Shown here in pieces: positions 12,801 to 24,079 of a stretch of DNA of 64,000 nucleotides. The notes beneath the pieces were generated by a model. The model saw nothing but the letters and a program-made list of their open reading frames with translations, had not been told where the DNA came from and did not search any database. Source of the stretch: Laguncularia racemosa (Eukaryota > Streptophyta > Magnoliopsida > Myrtales > Combretaceae). Position numbers and translations under genes: made by a program. The number at the start of each line of letters is the position of its first letter. The first letter of the stretch is position 1. The stretch spans positions 7,750,001 through 7,814,000 of the forward strand of contig JBBMOL010000018.1 in assembly GCA_037954665.1 (NCBI GenBank). The letters are read 5' to 3'.

Positions 12801-13671
12801 CATAGTATGAACTAATGTTTTCTCTCTGAAAATGAGCTAATCACTTTATGGTTGATGATTACCTGACGTTTTTAATAGACTGAAGAAACATAAATGTAAT
12901 AAATATGCTATATGATTGTCCCTCTCTGCTCAACGCTTTGAGGATCATGCTACACCATTTGGGGGGATGACTGGTAGTTCACCATTTCAGGAACCACATT
13001 AAATCATTCTGATGGTTCCACATGTAGAATGTGATTGGTTTCCAGCCTTTGCTAGAAAAACTATTATATGATGCTCTTAAAGATATGTAACTGCATGAGT
13101 AAAGAGATTTCATTGGCTTGGAGATCAGTAAGGCATTGCCAAATGACCCTTTTCCTGCTAACTACAGGTTTTATGTAAATGAGGTGCTCTAGTTACTGCA
13201 TGTACTGAGTTTTTTGCACCTATGAGATAAAAAGCTTCCGTGAGCTGATTTTCATATAGGTTCACCTGTGCTTAAAATTTTCTATATTCGACTTGCAATT
13301 ATTGCTAAGCACTGCCCTTCCTCCTTGTCATGAGCAGGCAAAACAAGATTGCAAAGACTTGGATGTAAGAACCAAGTCATCCGAGGATGAGTTGACGTGC
13401 ACAATTTGTTTGGAAATTGTCAACCGGGGAGAGCTTGTCCGAAGCTTGCCATGTTTGCATCAGGTATATCCTCTTCCTGAAATTCTTACTTTTCTTCTTT
13501 CTACCCCTATTTTGCCCATGGTAATCTCACCTGCCTCTGCTGCAGTTTCATGCTAATTGTATTGATCCCTGGCTACGGCAACAAGGATCGTGTCCGATGT
13601 GTAAATTAAAACTGGGATCAGCATGGCGAGAAAGCAGGGACAGTGAATCAGACGAGTCGGACATGGTTTGA
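9866..13671 (+). CDS. SDIR1: SDIR1-type RING-H2 E3 ubiquitin ligase (spliced, 8 coding exons)
   Basis: Membrane-anchored RING-H2 ubiquitin ligase of the SALT- AND DROUGHT-INDUCED RING FINGER1 type, which in Arabidopsis acts at the endoplasmic reticulum as a positive regulator of abscisic-acid stress signalling. Coding exons by GT-AG signals and frame: 9866-9943, 10176-10230, 10317-10369, 10455-10683, 11288-11402, 12511-12559, 13338-13463, 13546-13671. This gives 276 residues (Arabidopsis SDIR1 is 273). The start MSFVFRGSRGD is the family start. Two hydrophobic segments lie at about 39-53 and 61-77, then a conserved block (RMYATCQQLQAQA; LQLALLDR.FDDLDY.ALRALDSDN; EEINALPVHKYK). The RING is C214-C217-C232-H234-H237-C240-C251-C254 with DPWLRQQG between. 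The protein ends in DMV. No stop or frameshift. Exon 2 has an extra upstream copy (separate entry), so splicing may vary. Confidence 0.95.
9998..10230 (+). repeat. 114-bp tandem duplication containing SDIR1 exon 2 and its acceptor
   Basis: Two nearly identical 114-bp units lie head to tail: 9998-10111 and 10112-10225, plus the shared tail CACAG. Each holds an intron end (GTGGTTTTTTCTTTCAG) and the exon-2 sequence. Only a few bases differ, for example CGC/CGT and CAT/CGT (His in copy 1, Arg in copy 2). Copy 2 (10176-10230) has the normal donor CACAG|GTAATG and the right phase. Copy 1 (10062 on) is followed by TAAAATT, so its donor is shifted one base to CACA|GTAAAA. That makes a 54-bp exon, which would add 18 residues in frame if both were used. 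Confidence 0.9.
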
Positions 13672-14165
13672 GGCACATCTCGGATGTATATATGATATGT
13701 TGTATTTTGCTTGTCGATCCACATCATTCATATAGTGAATCACTCTTATGGCTGAGTAGTGAATATTATGTAGGTAAAATGAGGGAGATTTTACTATGTA
13801 GTTGATAGGGAATATCAATCGATTAGCCTACATGATGTTTCATCTACTTCTGAGCCTGATGAGCCAGTGCCTTTTAGAGTTGTTGCTTGATTGGTGTTTA
13901 CAAAGTTTCCAGAAGTTGGCTGTTACTGGCATGGGAGTGCAAACCACCACCTCCCTCTACCTAGCTGTTCCTCCTACCCTAGTTAATCCTCCCTTTGTGA
14001 CGCTTCTCTATGGAGGGAGCTAACTTTGTGGCAACATGGTAAGTTGCCGGCCTCGGCCTTCTCAACAAAGTTAAATTATCCACCAAATGGGGGGGCAGCT
14101 TGTTCTGATGCAACCCCGGCAAAACTGAACTAATTGAATAATAGATCTAAATCGAATAAACTTAG
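13672..14165 (+). other. Probable SDIR1 3'UTR
   Basis: Follows the SDIR1 stop codon. An AATAAA signal ends the stretch at 14155-14160. An inverted repeat, TAACTTTGT at 14022-14030 against ACAAAGTTA at 14065-14073 with an inner GGCAAC/GTTGCC pair, could fold in the transcript. The 73-codon frame at 13802-14023 has no motif and is treated as UTR. Confidence 0.5.
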
Positions 14166-16160
14166 CTGAACTGGTTATTTCTGATTATTTCAATATGGAG
14201 GAGTATATAAAAGTGCTAAAATTGTGCAACCAATCGATCGCTGGATTGGGTTTGCACCCAAAAATAAGTGTGATCAACATTCGTCCTTACAAGCATCTGA
14301 GTCCTTGGTATTTTATAGATCCTGGGGAAAATGGCTTTTAATCGTGGGCTCTTTAGGCCCTGATGTGGCTTGATTTGTTGTGCAGCAATCGACGGTGTCG
14401 TAGGGGGCAGGAGGGACTAGCACTTCGTTTGGCAGCCTTTTAATAAAGTCGAAATGGAAATAAAGCCGTGGAAAGGAAATATAATTTTTATTGTTATTAG
14501 GATATGAAGAATAGAAATTGAAGGAAATAAGTGGAAATATTGCTTTTTTTCTTGTTTGGCTAATAAAAGAAAAAAAAAAAGAAATTTGAGAAACAGCATA
14601 ACAACTTGATCAAATTACCCACCCCTTCTGCCATCCCTACCATAATCAGGAAGCTAAGCTCATTAATCTTGGGTCAATGAAGGCTGATGCTCTGGGAGAA
14701 AGAAGAGATTTTTGCCTCCTTTTGTTAACTCAAGTATTATTAACAGGACTCATTTATAATTGATGCACATGTAGGTTTGTGTAACCTTGGAATATATGAA
14801 ATAAGTGAAAATGAGTAGAAATATAATTTCCATTTTATATATAGATACTAAAGAACGAAATGGAAATAATTTTTTTTTTTTATTTTCAAAATTTGATGTA
14901 CATCACATTAAAAAAATCAAAAGAAATAAACTGTTTAATTAACTGCAGTACCTCTACTTTTATTTTGTAAACTTGATGTTAAGGGTGTCTAACTATAAAT
15001 CATTTTCTCCCATCTCCACCATTTTATTTTTTTCTCCAATTTTGAAGAGAAATAAAGGCTTTAAAATTAAAAAATTATCATTTATTTTTATTGATTTCCT
15101 TAATTTCCATTTTTATCTTTTCCACTCTTTTCTATTTATTTCTCTTAATTTCCTTCTCTTTGTAACCATCCAAAACACAGTATAAGCTCGGTAAAAGAGA
15201 AACCTCCCACTCCCATGCCGTCAGTTTTAAGAAAATATATTTGGTGTCTCTACAGTAGTATTTAATATCGAAAACTATATTTGCCTAATCCTCGTATCAA
15301 AAGCCACATACATACATTTCACAAGCATCCGTGGGACATGCTTTTGGTTCATGCATTGCATCGGTGCTCCCAAGTCTATCTGGGAAGTAGGGACTGATGT
15401 CTGAACATGCCGTGGTAGATCATCTGTATCTTTCAAGCAACCCAACATGCCAACGTGGAACCTAATTAATTAAGTCCATGCCTAGTGCATATGGATAGTC
15501 AGTTCAGTGGGAGCAAGAGCAATTTTTTACACATCGTATATTGCATTTCATATCTTAGCACTACTATATTTACCTACTCCCCTTTTTTCTTTTCTTTTTT
15601 TCTTTCCAATAAATAAATATGATTTTATTGCCTTTGAGAAACAATGACATCAAACACGAATAGCAGAAATCATCACTTAGGACGATCTATAACAAGTTTG
15701 TTAAATAAGTTCTAGATGGGTATTGAAACTTTTAATAAGATTTTAAATATAATTTTTAAAATCAATTCTATTAAAAAAGATATAGATATAACATCTTTAT
15801 ATTTATATTTACTCTAAAACTTATATTTTAAAATATATAAAATAAGAGCTAATTTGGCAATTGATTTTATAACCCCTTTCCGTTTTAATGAGGTTTCATA
15901 ACTTTTTTTTTTTCAATGAAATTATCTAATCATCAATAAAATTTGGCAAATGATGGCTAGTAGGTGAAACTTAACACGTTTCTTCCATGTTCGCGTGAAA
16001 ATATCATCAGGATGTGCTCCCAATTAATTATATGACTTCTTTCGTTACAATGCAGCTTATGTTATCATAATAATATTTGCATATTTTATGTCAGTGCCTT
16101 TTTGTTGGAAGGACCATTATTCATATGATATTGCAAATGCACACATTTTGTGGGTGGAAA
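14166..16160. other. Spacer; possible worn MITE at about 14425-15175
   Basis: AT-rich. Between about 14425 and 15175 both ends carry a GTTTGG-like motif in inverted orientation (CGTTTGGCAGCC at the left, GTAACCATCCAAAAC at the right), and GGAAAT-rich sequence faces TTTCC-rich sequence. That looks like a degraded miniature inverted-repeat element, but the match is loose. The rest holds only low-complexity sequence and no supported gene. Confidence 0.3.
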
Positions 16161-16698
16161 TTACTTATACCTGTTTACTTCACTAAATAAAATAAAGTTA
16201 GAATGAAATAACTATTATTGAAAAATAGCTATTACGGCGAATTTGTATGATGTTATTTACTTAAATGTAATAGAATATATATTACATTGTTTACTTGAGG
16301 GAATAAGAAAAAGAATAAGGATAGAATAATAAATGGTTGAACGAATGAATCCTCAAATACCGATACATAATATTAAAGCTCAAAATTAGATTAAGTGTAA
16401 AAAAAACCGTAATCCTCCGTTGACCACGGTGAGGAATTATGTACATGTTTTCGAGATGTGTGCTATTGTCAATTTTCTACTATTGCAAGTGAAAGTAAAA
16501 TAAACCTATCTAAGTCAAATATTTTCAAGAATACAAAATACATGATGATCGTCCAAAGTATTGTTAAGTACAATAGCATATGAGGTATGTCATACACAAG
16601 TCACATATATAAGTCTCATGTTAATAATTATGGGAATACTATTCCCTTGTCATATTAAAAAAAAATATATATCAACTACTAAGAAGAACATCATATTT

Positions 16699-17697
16699 TC
16701 AATTTTCCTCTAAAAGCATTTTGACATACGTTGCACGACGTGATGGATCCAACTTATAGAGGACATTGACATTCTTTGGCATTTGTGGGAGCTTAATCAA
16801 CGCTTGATATAATTCTCTCTTAGATAGACCCTCAATTGTCGACAAAAAGCTTGTTAGTTCGGTTGCATCAATTCTAGGTTGATCCATTATCAATTGATCG
16901 ACACATGTTTGTATTGTATCCCTCAATTGTTGCATCCCAGTCTCAAAGTGATCCATTGTCACAGATAAATCTACCCTAGGAATATTTGCTGTTTGACTTC
17001 GCCTCCTCTTCAAACTTGGACGGGTTACACTTTGGTGGATGGAGTCCATATCAACATCATCTTCTAGGGGTATGATATCATCTGGGTTCTGAATTGGGGG
17101 ATCCTCTTTGTCTAACTCTTGAATGATGTCTTCGGCAGTTTGTGCATCCTGACCTGTTGCACGATCCTTCGCATATATCATTGATAGCTCATTCAGGTGT
17201 GGGAAACTCCTTGTCATGAAGGGACTAGCATCTTTATGACTCTATAAGATTTACATAATGAAAATATAACATTAGTCCAGTATTGACTTGACATAAAAAA
17301 CGTTAATAAAAGAAATATTTGAAGCACATATCGAAACATACGCCTCCCACACCGATTTCTCCGCTACTACCATCTTCCTTGAATCATCCCATCCAAATGC
17401 ACTCGTGGCCTTCCCATATACCATATCATACACTATGCTCCAATCCTTTTTCAATGTTTGAATGCACGACTCAATGTGGGGTTTTGCCTTCAATGTACAA
17501 TTTGGTATTATTTGCATGAGCATTTGCTCCAACTCATTTAGGTAACCAGTCTTGAAACTGGTGTTAGCATTGTATGTACCTCCATGGTGCTACTCAACCA
17601 TGTATGCGACTGATGCATCATCCTCAAACACTGTCTAATTCCGCTTGCTTTGCTTCATTTGCTTGTGATCAACCTTTGTAGATTGCACCTCCTCCAT
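16699..17697 (-). pseudogene. Harbinger Myb/SANT-like DNA-binding protein, two-exon, broken
   Basis: Accessory protein of PIF/Harbinger elements, thought to bring the transposase to nucleus and DNA. The probable start (MEEVQSTKVD) is at 17697. Exon 1 carries the Myb/SANT-like block: FKTGYLNELEQML, then LKAKPHIESCIQTLKKDW and FGWDDSRKM. An intron of about 90 bp follows VWEAY, with an acceptor TTATAG just before SHKDASPF near 17241. Exon 2 runs SFPHLNELSMIYAKDRATG, an acidic stretch (about 17060-17110), a basic cluster LKRRR, and ends in a predicted helical tail at 16699. Two in-frame stops lie in the first 40 codons, the first where Trp is usual, so the copy is dead as read. The decayed copy at 2782-3760 is its paralogue. 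Confidence 0.75.
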
Positions 17698-17929
17698 GCG
17701 TAATGACAAAAATAAATAGCACCTTCAAGCGTTGAAATAAATAACTGTAGAATGCAATGTTAGAAAAAATCACATCAAAGCAATAAATATTTAATATAGC
17801 ATGAAAAATTAAGGAGTACACCATCATTATTGAAAATGGCATAACAAGTACAGGCAAATGCACATAGAAATACAATCAAAATATCCATTTTGCAAGTATT
17901 GTTACAATAATAATTTATGCAAATCAATG

Positions 17930-19420
17930 TTAACTAAGTCTACATGCAGTCCAGTCATTGAACATCTAGTTGGCCAGACTTTGTCTCCGATCCGACCATG
18001 TGTCATTGTTCCCAAGTGTCAGAATCATATAGTCTTCATTATCCACTACATAATCCTCAATACCCTCCATTACATTGTTTAGCGGATCGGAATTCATCTC
18101 CATTTTGATGAAGTTATAGAGCAAACAACATGCCAGAATAATTCGATTGTGGAGTCACACATGATATAAAGATAGGCTCCTAAGAATGGCCCATCGCACC
18201 TTCAGCATGCAAAAACACCTCTCAATGACGTTCCTAGCTGAAGCATGGCGCATGTTGAACAACTCTTCTACAGTTCTTGGTTAATACCCTTGACACCATT
18301 CATGTAGATGATACCTTTGTCCCCTAAATGAAGCAAGGAATCCCTCATAGTTGGGATAGCTTCCATTAATGAGGTAATAGCAACCTGCATAAACATACAT
18401 TATGGGTTAGCAAGTATAATTATTGTTGCGAAATAGAAGTATTAAAAAACAAACCAATAAACAAATTGTACCGTGTGAAACTTGCAGGCCATTCCTCCTA
18501 GTGAGTGCATCTCCAAGAATCCTACTATCGACAGCAGATCCTTCCCACCCAGGCAGAACATAAACAAAAAGTATGTTTGGTGTACATACGTTGAGAACAT
18601 TAGTGGCAATTTCATTCTTTCGAGTTCCATATCTACCTTTGTTGATTAATGGTACTTTGATTTGGATATGCGTCCCGTCTAGAGCACCCAAACAATTCTA
18701 CAATAGCAAAAAAGTTATTCCACCTCCGTTGAAGCCTTAAGAAATTTTTGTAATGCGAAATTTACCTTGAAAAATTTCCACCATTTATTGTTGCAGTTAT
18801 TCGGAATGGGTTCAGGCTTCTTCAATAAATTATGATGTAGTTGCAAGGTAGCATGTAATACGAAATGGAAATAATGACTAACTGTTCGTCCAAACCTCTT
18901 AAAGTTATGCTTAATGATTCTATTTTCTACATGGTGGGCAAGTATATGAAAAAACATTACAACTTGCTCATCTACGTAGAGATGCTTAGTTGCCTTTAAT
19001 CAGCCTATACGGTCTAACATTTTACACAGTTTTGCAAATGCACGTCTATCTACTCTCAACTGTTTAACACAAGTTACATCATCACAATGAACAAGTCTCC
19101 TAATTTTTTCACGATGTTGATAAAAGTTTAATTCGTAGGATCGAATAGTTGGTTGATGGGCATGCAATGCCAACGCATGCAACAATAACATAATATGATG
19201 CGTAACGTTGTAGTATTCTATTAAGAAAGCTAAAAGAAAACAAAGTATCTTCTTTTTCCTTTGTGATACATGGAGATTGAAGGTCAACTCATCTATAGTT
19301 GCAATTACACGCTGCGGGTCTAACAAACAAATAAGTTATAATATAACAACTACTAAGAAGAAGTAAGCATAATATTTATAAACTGACCACCAACGAGCTT
19401 CAAGCATGGTATGCTGATCT
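17930..19420 (-). pseudogene. HARBI1-like PIF/Harbinger transposase, broken
   Basis: DDE nuclease that cuts and moves PIF/Harbinger elements. Pieces in order from the N-terminus: 19326-19000 (helical N-terminal part, with QLRVDRRAFAKLC), 18957-18715 (HTH region with RFGRTVSHYFH), 18691-18407 (catalytic core with GALDGTHIQIKVP, RKNEIATNVL, LPGWEGSAVDSRIL), then about 18360-17930 (YPNYEGFLASF, VIERCFCMLKVRWA, final MFNDWTACR). The first Asp (GALDGTH), second Asp (VDSR) and Glu (IERCF) of the DDE triad are all visible. Introns are likely between pieces, but stops and frame changes inside the C-terminal part (for example before MFNDW) show decay. It ends about 230 bp upstream of the Myb/SANT-like gene on the same strand. 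Confidence 0.8.
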
Positions 19421-20179
19421 ATTGATATGGTATTTAATAAATCAGTAACACCCTTTGCAAAGATTCTGCTATAAAAATAATCATTAAATTGTTGCATTTG
19501 TAATTTAGGTATGCTTGCACCTTATTTATGGTCTTCGCATAATTTTAATCTCTTAAAATAAGCTCTTTTAATATTTACTTATACTGAAGTTGAAGATCTT
19601 TGTATAAGTGCCTTATTTATAGTAAAAAAATTCATATTCAACTCTAATCTGCTTAAGCTGGAAGCCGAGTTAGGTTGGGCTATTAAGTCCATAAAATCAA
19701 GTATGAAGCTGGAGCTTGAACTGACTCAAGAAATTATCTAAAAACTCTAGTAGCCTTAGCTTGACTAGATTGCACTTTAGTTAACTTCAAGTTAATATGA
19801 GTTTGCTTGATGCATTTATTTACAGAGTATTTCTATTTTGTTATTTAGATTCCAACTTCAATTTGTCAAAATGAAGACATGAATGTTCTTACCGCATTTG
19901 AAGTGAAATAATTAATCTTTTGCATTTTTAACATTTTCATAGTAACCCCTTTGAGTAAAAATCTTATTGGAAATTCTTGATGCCAAAGTTATAAAAAGCT
20001 TAGAAGGTGGTTTTGTGTAGTATTGATCTGAAAGCTTCTTTTAAATTCAAATGTTAGTAGGATTAGAAGCAACTCTTTTGCATTTGTTTTATAGTCAAAA
20101 GAAAGAAGATAAAATCTATATAAAGGAAGACCAAGAAAAGAAAAAGCTAAAGATTTTAGATATCATGTTATGTTTTGGG

Positions 20180-21139
20180 AAGTGCACCCAAGCCTAAGCG
20201 ACCCAACAAGTGTGCAATCCAAAAGTATTAGCAATGATACTTTATCTAAGCTAGCAAACATAGTTGCAGCGCTACATGAAGATAATAAGTAAAGACTTCA
20301 TAAGGTAACTATAGTCCTTATATGCACTTTTCTAAAATTCCCTAATAGATCCAATTAATTGTACTGAGGCTTAAGTGCTATAAACAAGCAAGTCTACAGA
20401 TGAGAAATTTATAGTAGTTGTTCAAGTTTCCTTTAACTTTATAATTTTAAACTTTTAGGACGATCTTGGAAATGTTTCACTCATATGCATCTTTTTTTTT
20501 TTTCCTTTCTTAATTTTTGTTGTTCAAACCAAGAAACTAATAATAAGTTTTTGATTGGTAATGCATGAAAGCTATAAGAGTTAGCAACTCAGCTAATTGA
20601 CTTGTGGAATTTAATGGATACTCCTAAAGATGAACGGAGGTTATATGACCATGTTACTCGTGACATATCAGCTTTTGTCGATGAAGTTACTACACCTGGT
20701 GCACTTGTGTTGGATCTCATAGAACAGGTAAGAAAAGTCTACGTTATAATTGTGTAGGGAATAAATAAGTGTTTTTATTTGGTCGAAGTGAACAAATATT
20801 TGATCAACCTTTTTGCTTGTTTATAAAGGCTGAGGTGGAAGTGGATAGGCTTGACCAACTGAAAGCTAGCAGGATGAAGGAAATTGCATTCAAGAGACAA
20901 GATGAGCTTGAAGAAATATTTGCTTGTGTACACATTGAAATAGATCCCGAGGTTGCTAGAGAAAAAATTATGGCATTGATTGATTCTGGAAATGTTGAGC
21001 CTATTGAATTGCTAGCAGACATGGATAACCAAATAGCCAGGGCTAAAGAAGAAGCTCTCAGTAGAAAGGAAATGCTGGATAGAGTTGAGAAATGGATGTC
21101 TGCTTGTGAAGAAGAGAGTTGGCTTGAAGATTATAATCG
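20180..21139 (+). pseudogene. MAP65: MAP65 microtubule-bundling protein, three-exon genomic fragment
   Basis: MAP65/PRC1/Ase1 proteins cross-link antiparallel microtubules in plants. Three consecutive exons are recognisable with their introns: about 20180-20305 (VHPSLSDPTS, SISNDTLSKLA), about 20588-20728 (ATQLIDLWNLMDTPKDERR, then VDEVTTPGALVLDLIEQ, donor GTAAGA) and 20829-21139 (AEVEVDRLDQLKASRMKEIA, IMALIDSGN, ELLADMDNQIA, ending WMSACEEESWLEDYNR before a GTATAT donor). The first exon has a stop (TAA) right after HEDNK. The N-terminal coiled coil and the C-terminal microtubule-binding exons are absent. Retained introns show it came from genomic DNA, not a processed mRNA. It lies inside a Harbinger element in the opposite orientation to the element's genes, which suggests capture. 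Confidence 0.85.
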
Positions 21140-22275
21140 GGTATATGATTTGTTTTAGGCATGGCCTATGGTGTGTAGGCACATACTATTATAATTTATG
21201 AGTACTTCACTAAGAAATTATTGACTAAAAGCTTATAGATTTTATCATCTTATAGTTATGAAAAAGAGTAATAGATTATGATTGTTGTTGCTATTCTTTG
21301 TCAAGTGGAGTGTAGTTGTTAATTAGGTTTAACATCCTGCTGTTTTAGTACACATATCAATGCATCTTGTATGTGGTTTAAGGTCATTGTTGACCCTTTA
21401 CCTCTGGCAATTAGAGCGAGTCATGATCATAGACAATCATTCTTTAGGGGATACCTCTGATTATGGATTTATGAAAAGAACAGGCACATGAAATTCGAAC
21501 TAAAGAAAAAGAAGCCTATGACTACTACATTTACTAATAATGACAACAACCAACATACCAAACTAGACCAGTAGAGCCAAACCTAGGCTAGACTAAAAAA
21601 CATTTGTGTATCTTATGGCATGCAATTTAAGAGAGGTTGATTACTGTAAACAACCTCTTATCTAATGTGTGGTATCAAAAAATTCGCACAAATCAAACAA
21701 CCATACCTTCAGTTTATTGAATTAAGAGCATTTTTATTGAACATTTTATTGAATAAATGTAGATCTAATATGTATCATATCTCAGTTGACGGCAGCTGTG
21801 AAGGAGATATGACGATGGTAGATCTACGAGCGGAGGGCTGAACGAAAGCAGCTATGATGGAGCTGGTGATAAATACACCAAGGGACGATGGAGATCGGTT
21901 ACGACGAGTGGAACTTGGAACAATGCATGAGGTTTGACTACAAATCCATGACGGCGAAGGACGAGCTTGGCTGCAGGAGGATGATGACGATGACGATGGC
22001 TGAGCACACTGATCGACGTTCAGGCTTCAGCTGGACCTACAATGGTGACGAGAGAAAAAGGGTAAACAAGCGAAAGGTGTGTTACGGTTAAAAAGGGTTT
22101 AGGATCGAATTGCAATTATGGGGAATGGAGGACGGAATAGCAATTCAGGATTTTGCGGAATTATTATTCGATGCGAATTGTTATTCCGCGAAATAAACGG
22201 CGAAGTAAACGACGTAATAGCTATTACACACGTAATAAATCCATAATGAAATAACTATTACGTTCACGTTGATGT

Positions 22276-23488
22276 GTATCGATTGAATAAGACACGTGGC
22301 ATAATATTGGTTGTAAGTGTTGATATGGAAGCTCCTCTGATCATTTTATGATCGAGGTTTTTCACTTGCTCAGTTGATTTGAAATTTTAGGATGACAAGA
22401 CTGTCCCATCATGTTATAGTATGATCGCGGCCATATACGTATGCCTCACCTAATAAGAAACATTAGATGTGTGTCCTGTGTCTTTTTGCTAATTTGCAAG
22501 TGATTTCAAATTTCATCCTAAAAAAAAAAAACCCATTTGAAAACCAAACTGTCAACGCCTTGCGCTAACATCTTGTCGACATTCGGGGGCATTCATATTG
22601 TCCTCACGCTATGGGCTGGCCCGATATAGATCTAGTAGTTCTCAAGGAGCATTCATCTTCATTGATTTCGGAATCATACAACTAGATTGACTAATTACTA
22701 TGCTTTTTTTTTTTTTTTATTCGATCATTGATTCGATTTTTCACAAATGGAATCAAATGAATTGTTTTCAACACCATAACCTTAAGGTGAAAATTCGTAA
22801 TTATAGGCAGACTTACTTTTCTTTTTTCTTTTTTTTTGGTGGGTTAGGGGTTGGGGGGGGGGGGGGGTTGGGTTTAAGCCTAAGCAAAGAGCCAGAGATA
22901 AATCAGAGATGTAAATCAATATATACTTACACTGTCCAAAGAATCTGATATCTAATATGAAACCAAAACACATCAGCTGGATTCAAAACCAACGTGTGGC
23001 TTACTAGATCTAAAAACTTGATCATAGTGGGCATGTTCATTCATGCTCATTTTTATGATATATAGTATAAGAGCAAAGATAAAAAGAAAAATTCATCTAT
23101 AGAATAGATCCTGAGTGCCTCCAGATCGAACAGCAAGTAAAGGCTCGTTCTTTCTGAAAAACGATAACAAACCCGACTTTGCCATCTCGTCTGAGCGTAC
23201 ACGTAAGATTTCCCCATCATCTCAAATGATGCTTCCATCTATATTCCAATTAATCACATAACATTTAATGTAATTCTTTCCCTTATATATGATAACATGT
23301 GATTGGTGAAAATACAAAAGTAAATACTATTTGATAACTAGTCTTAGATCCATATACTTATGCAAACATATGTCATGACATACTCAAATCCCGCCTCGGA
23401 AACTAGCTTCTGGAGTGAAAGGCTTCAATATGTAATCACTCCACGATGTCGAGGTGGCAATATGGAACTATTGACATATGCTGCGACG
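22276..23488. other. Spacer with long poly-G and poly-T tracts
   Basis: No gene recognised. Short frames near 22700-22973 are translations of the T and G runs. The 61-codon minus frame at 23053-23238 has no motif. This stretch probably includes the 3' flank of the RTFL gene. Confidence 0.5.
22838..22874 (+). repeat. G-run with quadruplex potential
   Basis: GGTGGGTTAGGGG is followed by TT, an uninterrupted run of 15 G (22853-22867), then TTGGG. At least four runs of three or more G with short T-rich loops occur within about 35 bases, the classic G-quadruplex pattern. The run is exceptional in this AT-rich window. Confidence 0.75.
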
Positions 23489-23890
23489 TCAAAAATCAAT
23501 TCCTGAATGCTTGTTCCAACAAACGAGCATGGAAACACACCGCTTGATGATATAAAACCTCGCCCTTTGTTCTTTCGCCAAGCAACTGCATTTCCTCGCA
23601 ATCTTACAACTCTTCTGCGACAAGCTCCTCGGCAAAGAACACTTGACGGAAGAGCTCCTTTTTAACAAAGGAGAGCCGTCGTTACACTTACACGAAGACG
23701 AGCAGTGACTCTTGGTAGAAAAGCTCCTAGGCAGTGCAAATCTAGAATTATTGTTGTGCATATTCATCTTATGCGAAAAAAGGTTTGATGTACTAGGAGA
23801 AGACGAAGAAGATGAAGAAGAAAACGGAGAATGACTACTAGATCGCCATAGTTGTTTCCTTGGTGGTGGTAATTTCCAGATTTCTTCCAT
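23489..23890 (-). CDS. RTFL/DVL (ROTUNDIFOLIA-like / DEVIL) small polypeptide
   Basis: Plant-specific small plasma-membrane-associated peptide family; overexpression of members shortens organs by reducing cell proliferation. The frame gives 133 residues starting MEEIWKLPPP. Residues 17-37 are a serine-rich run, and a basic, Ser-rich linker follows. The conserved RTF domain sits at about 92-128: CKIARKCSCLAKEQRARFYI then IKRCVSMLVCWNKH, the family signature. The frame stays open upstream to 24079, but I chose the ATG at 23890. The N-terminal extension has no family resemblance, and a TATA-like TATATAAA lies about 110 bp upstream on this strand, so the extension is promoter and leader. No intron, as usual for the family. 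The length fits the longer RTFL members. Confidence 0.88.
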   Translation of the reverse strand: MEEIWKLPPPRKQLWRSSSHSPFSSSSSSSSPSTSNLFSHKMNMHNNNSRFALPRSFSTKSHCSSSCKCNDGSPLLKRSSSVKCSLPRSLSQKSCKIARKCSCLAKEQRARFYIIKRCVSMLVCWNKHSGIDF

Positions 23891-23993
23891 TTGAGTTTGT
23901 GAGAGTGTGAATGACAGAGACAGTTCGCTGTGTATTTGGTGACTACTATGTGGTATGTGTGACTTAGGATTAATTATTTTGATGGGGTCATGT

Positions 23994-24007
23994 GAATATT
24001 TATATAA
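23994..24007 (-). promoter_or_regulatory. TATA box of the RTFL gene
   Basis: On the minus strand the sequence reads GCTTATATAAATATT. It lies about 105-115 bp before the chosen ATG, a normal plant spacing with a leader of some 75-80 bases. It supports the shorter start over the longer open frame. Confidence 0.55.
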
Positions 24008-24079
24008 GCCGACCCGACGTGCTAGCATGATTTTAGTTGACCTTGTTATCTGACTATTGCTTAAGATTCTTAATGACAA

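Larger units (their letters stand above)
16165..22275 (-). mobile_element. PIF/Harbinger-type DNA transposon carrying a MAP65 gene segment
   Basis: The left end (GTTTACTTCACTAAATAAA, about 16175) faces the complement of the right end (GCGAAATAAACGGCGAAGTAAACG, about 22187-22210). Both flanks match the shorter element at 2245-4600. Inside, on the minus strand, are a Myb/SANT-like gene (16699-17697) and a HARBI1-like transposase (17930-about 19420), the standard two genes of the superfamily. Between transposase and right end lies a plus-strand piece of a MAP65 gene. The right 450 bp has GACGAT/ACGA-rich sequence like the corresponding part of the short element, so the MAP65 segment appears to sit inside the element. 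Exact termini and target duplication are not resolved. Both element genes are broken, so it is probably immobile. Confidence 0.7.

Noticed and set aside
20769..21158. A working 129-residue gene
   Set aside because: It is MAP65 exon sequence read into both flanking introns; the upstream exon has a stop.
23891..24079. N-terminal extension of the RTFL frame
   Set aside because: It overlaps a TATA box and has no family similarity; the ATG at 23890 is the better start.
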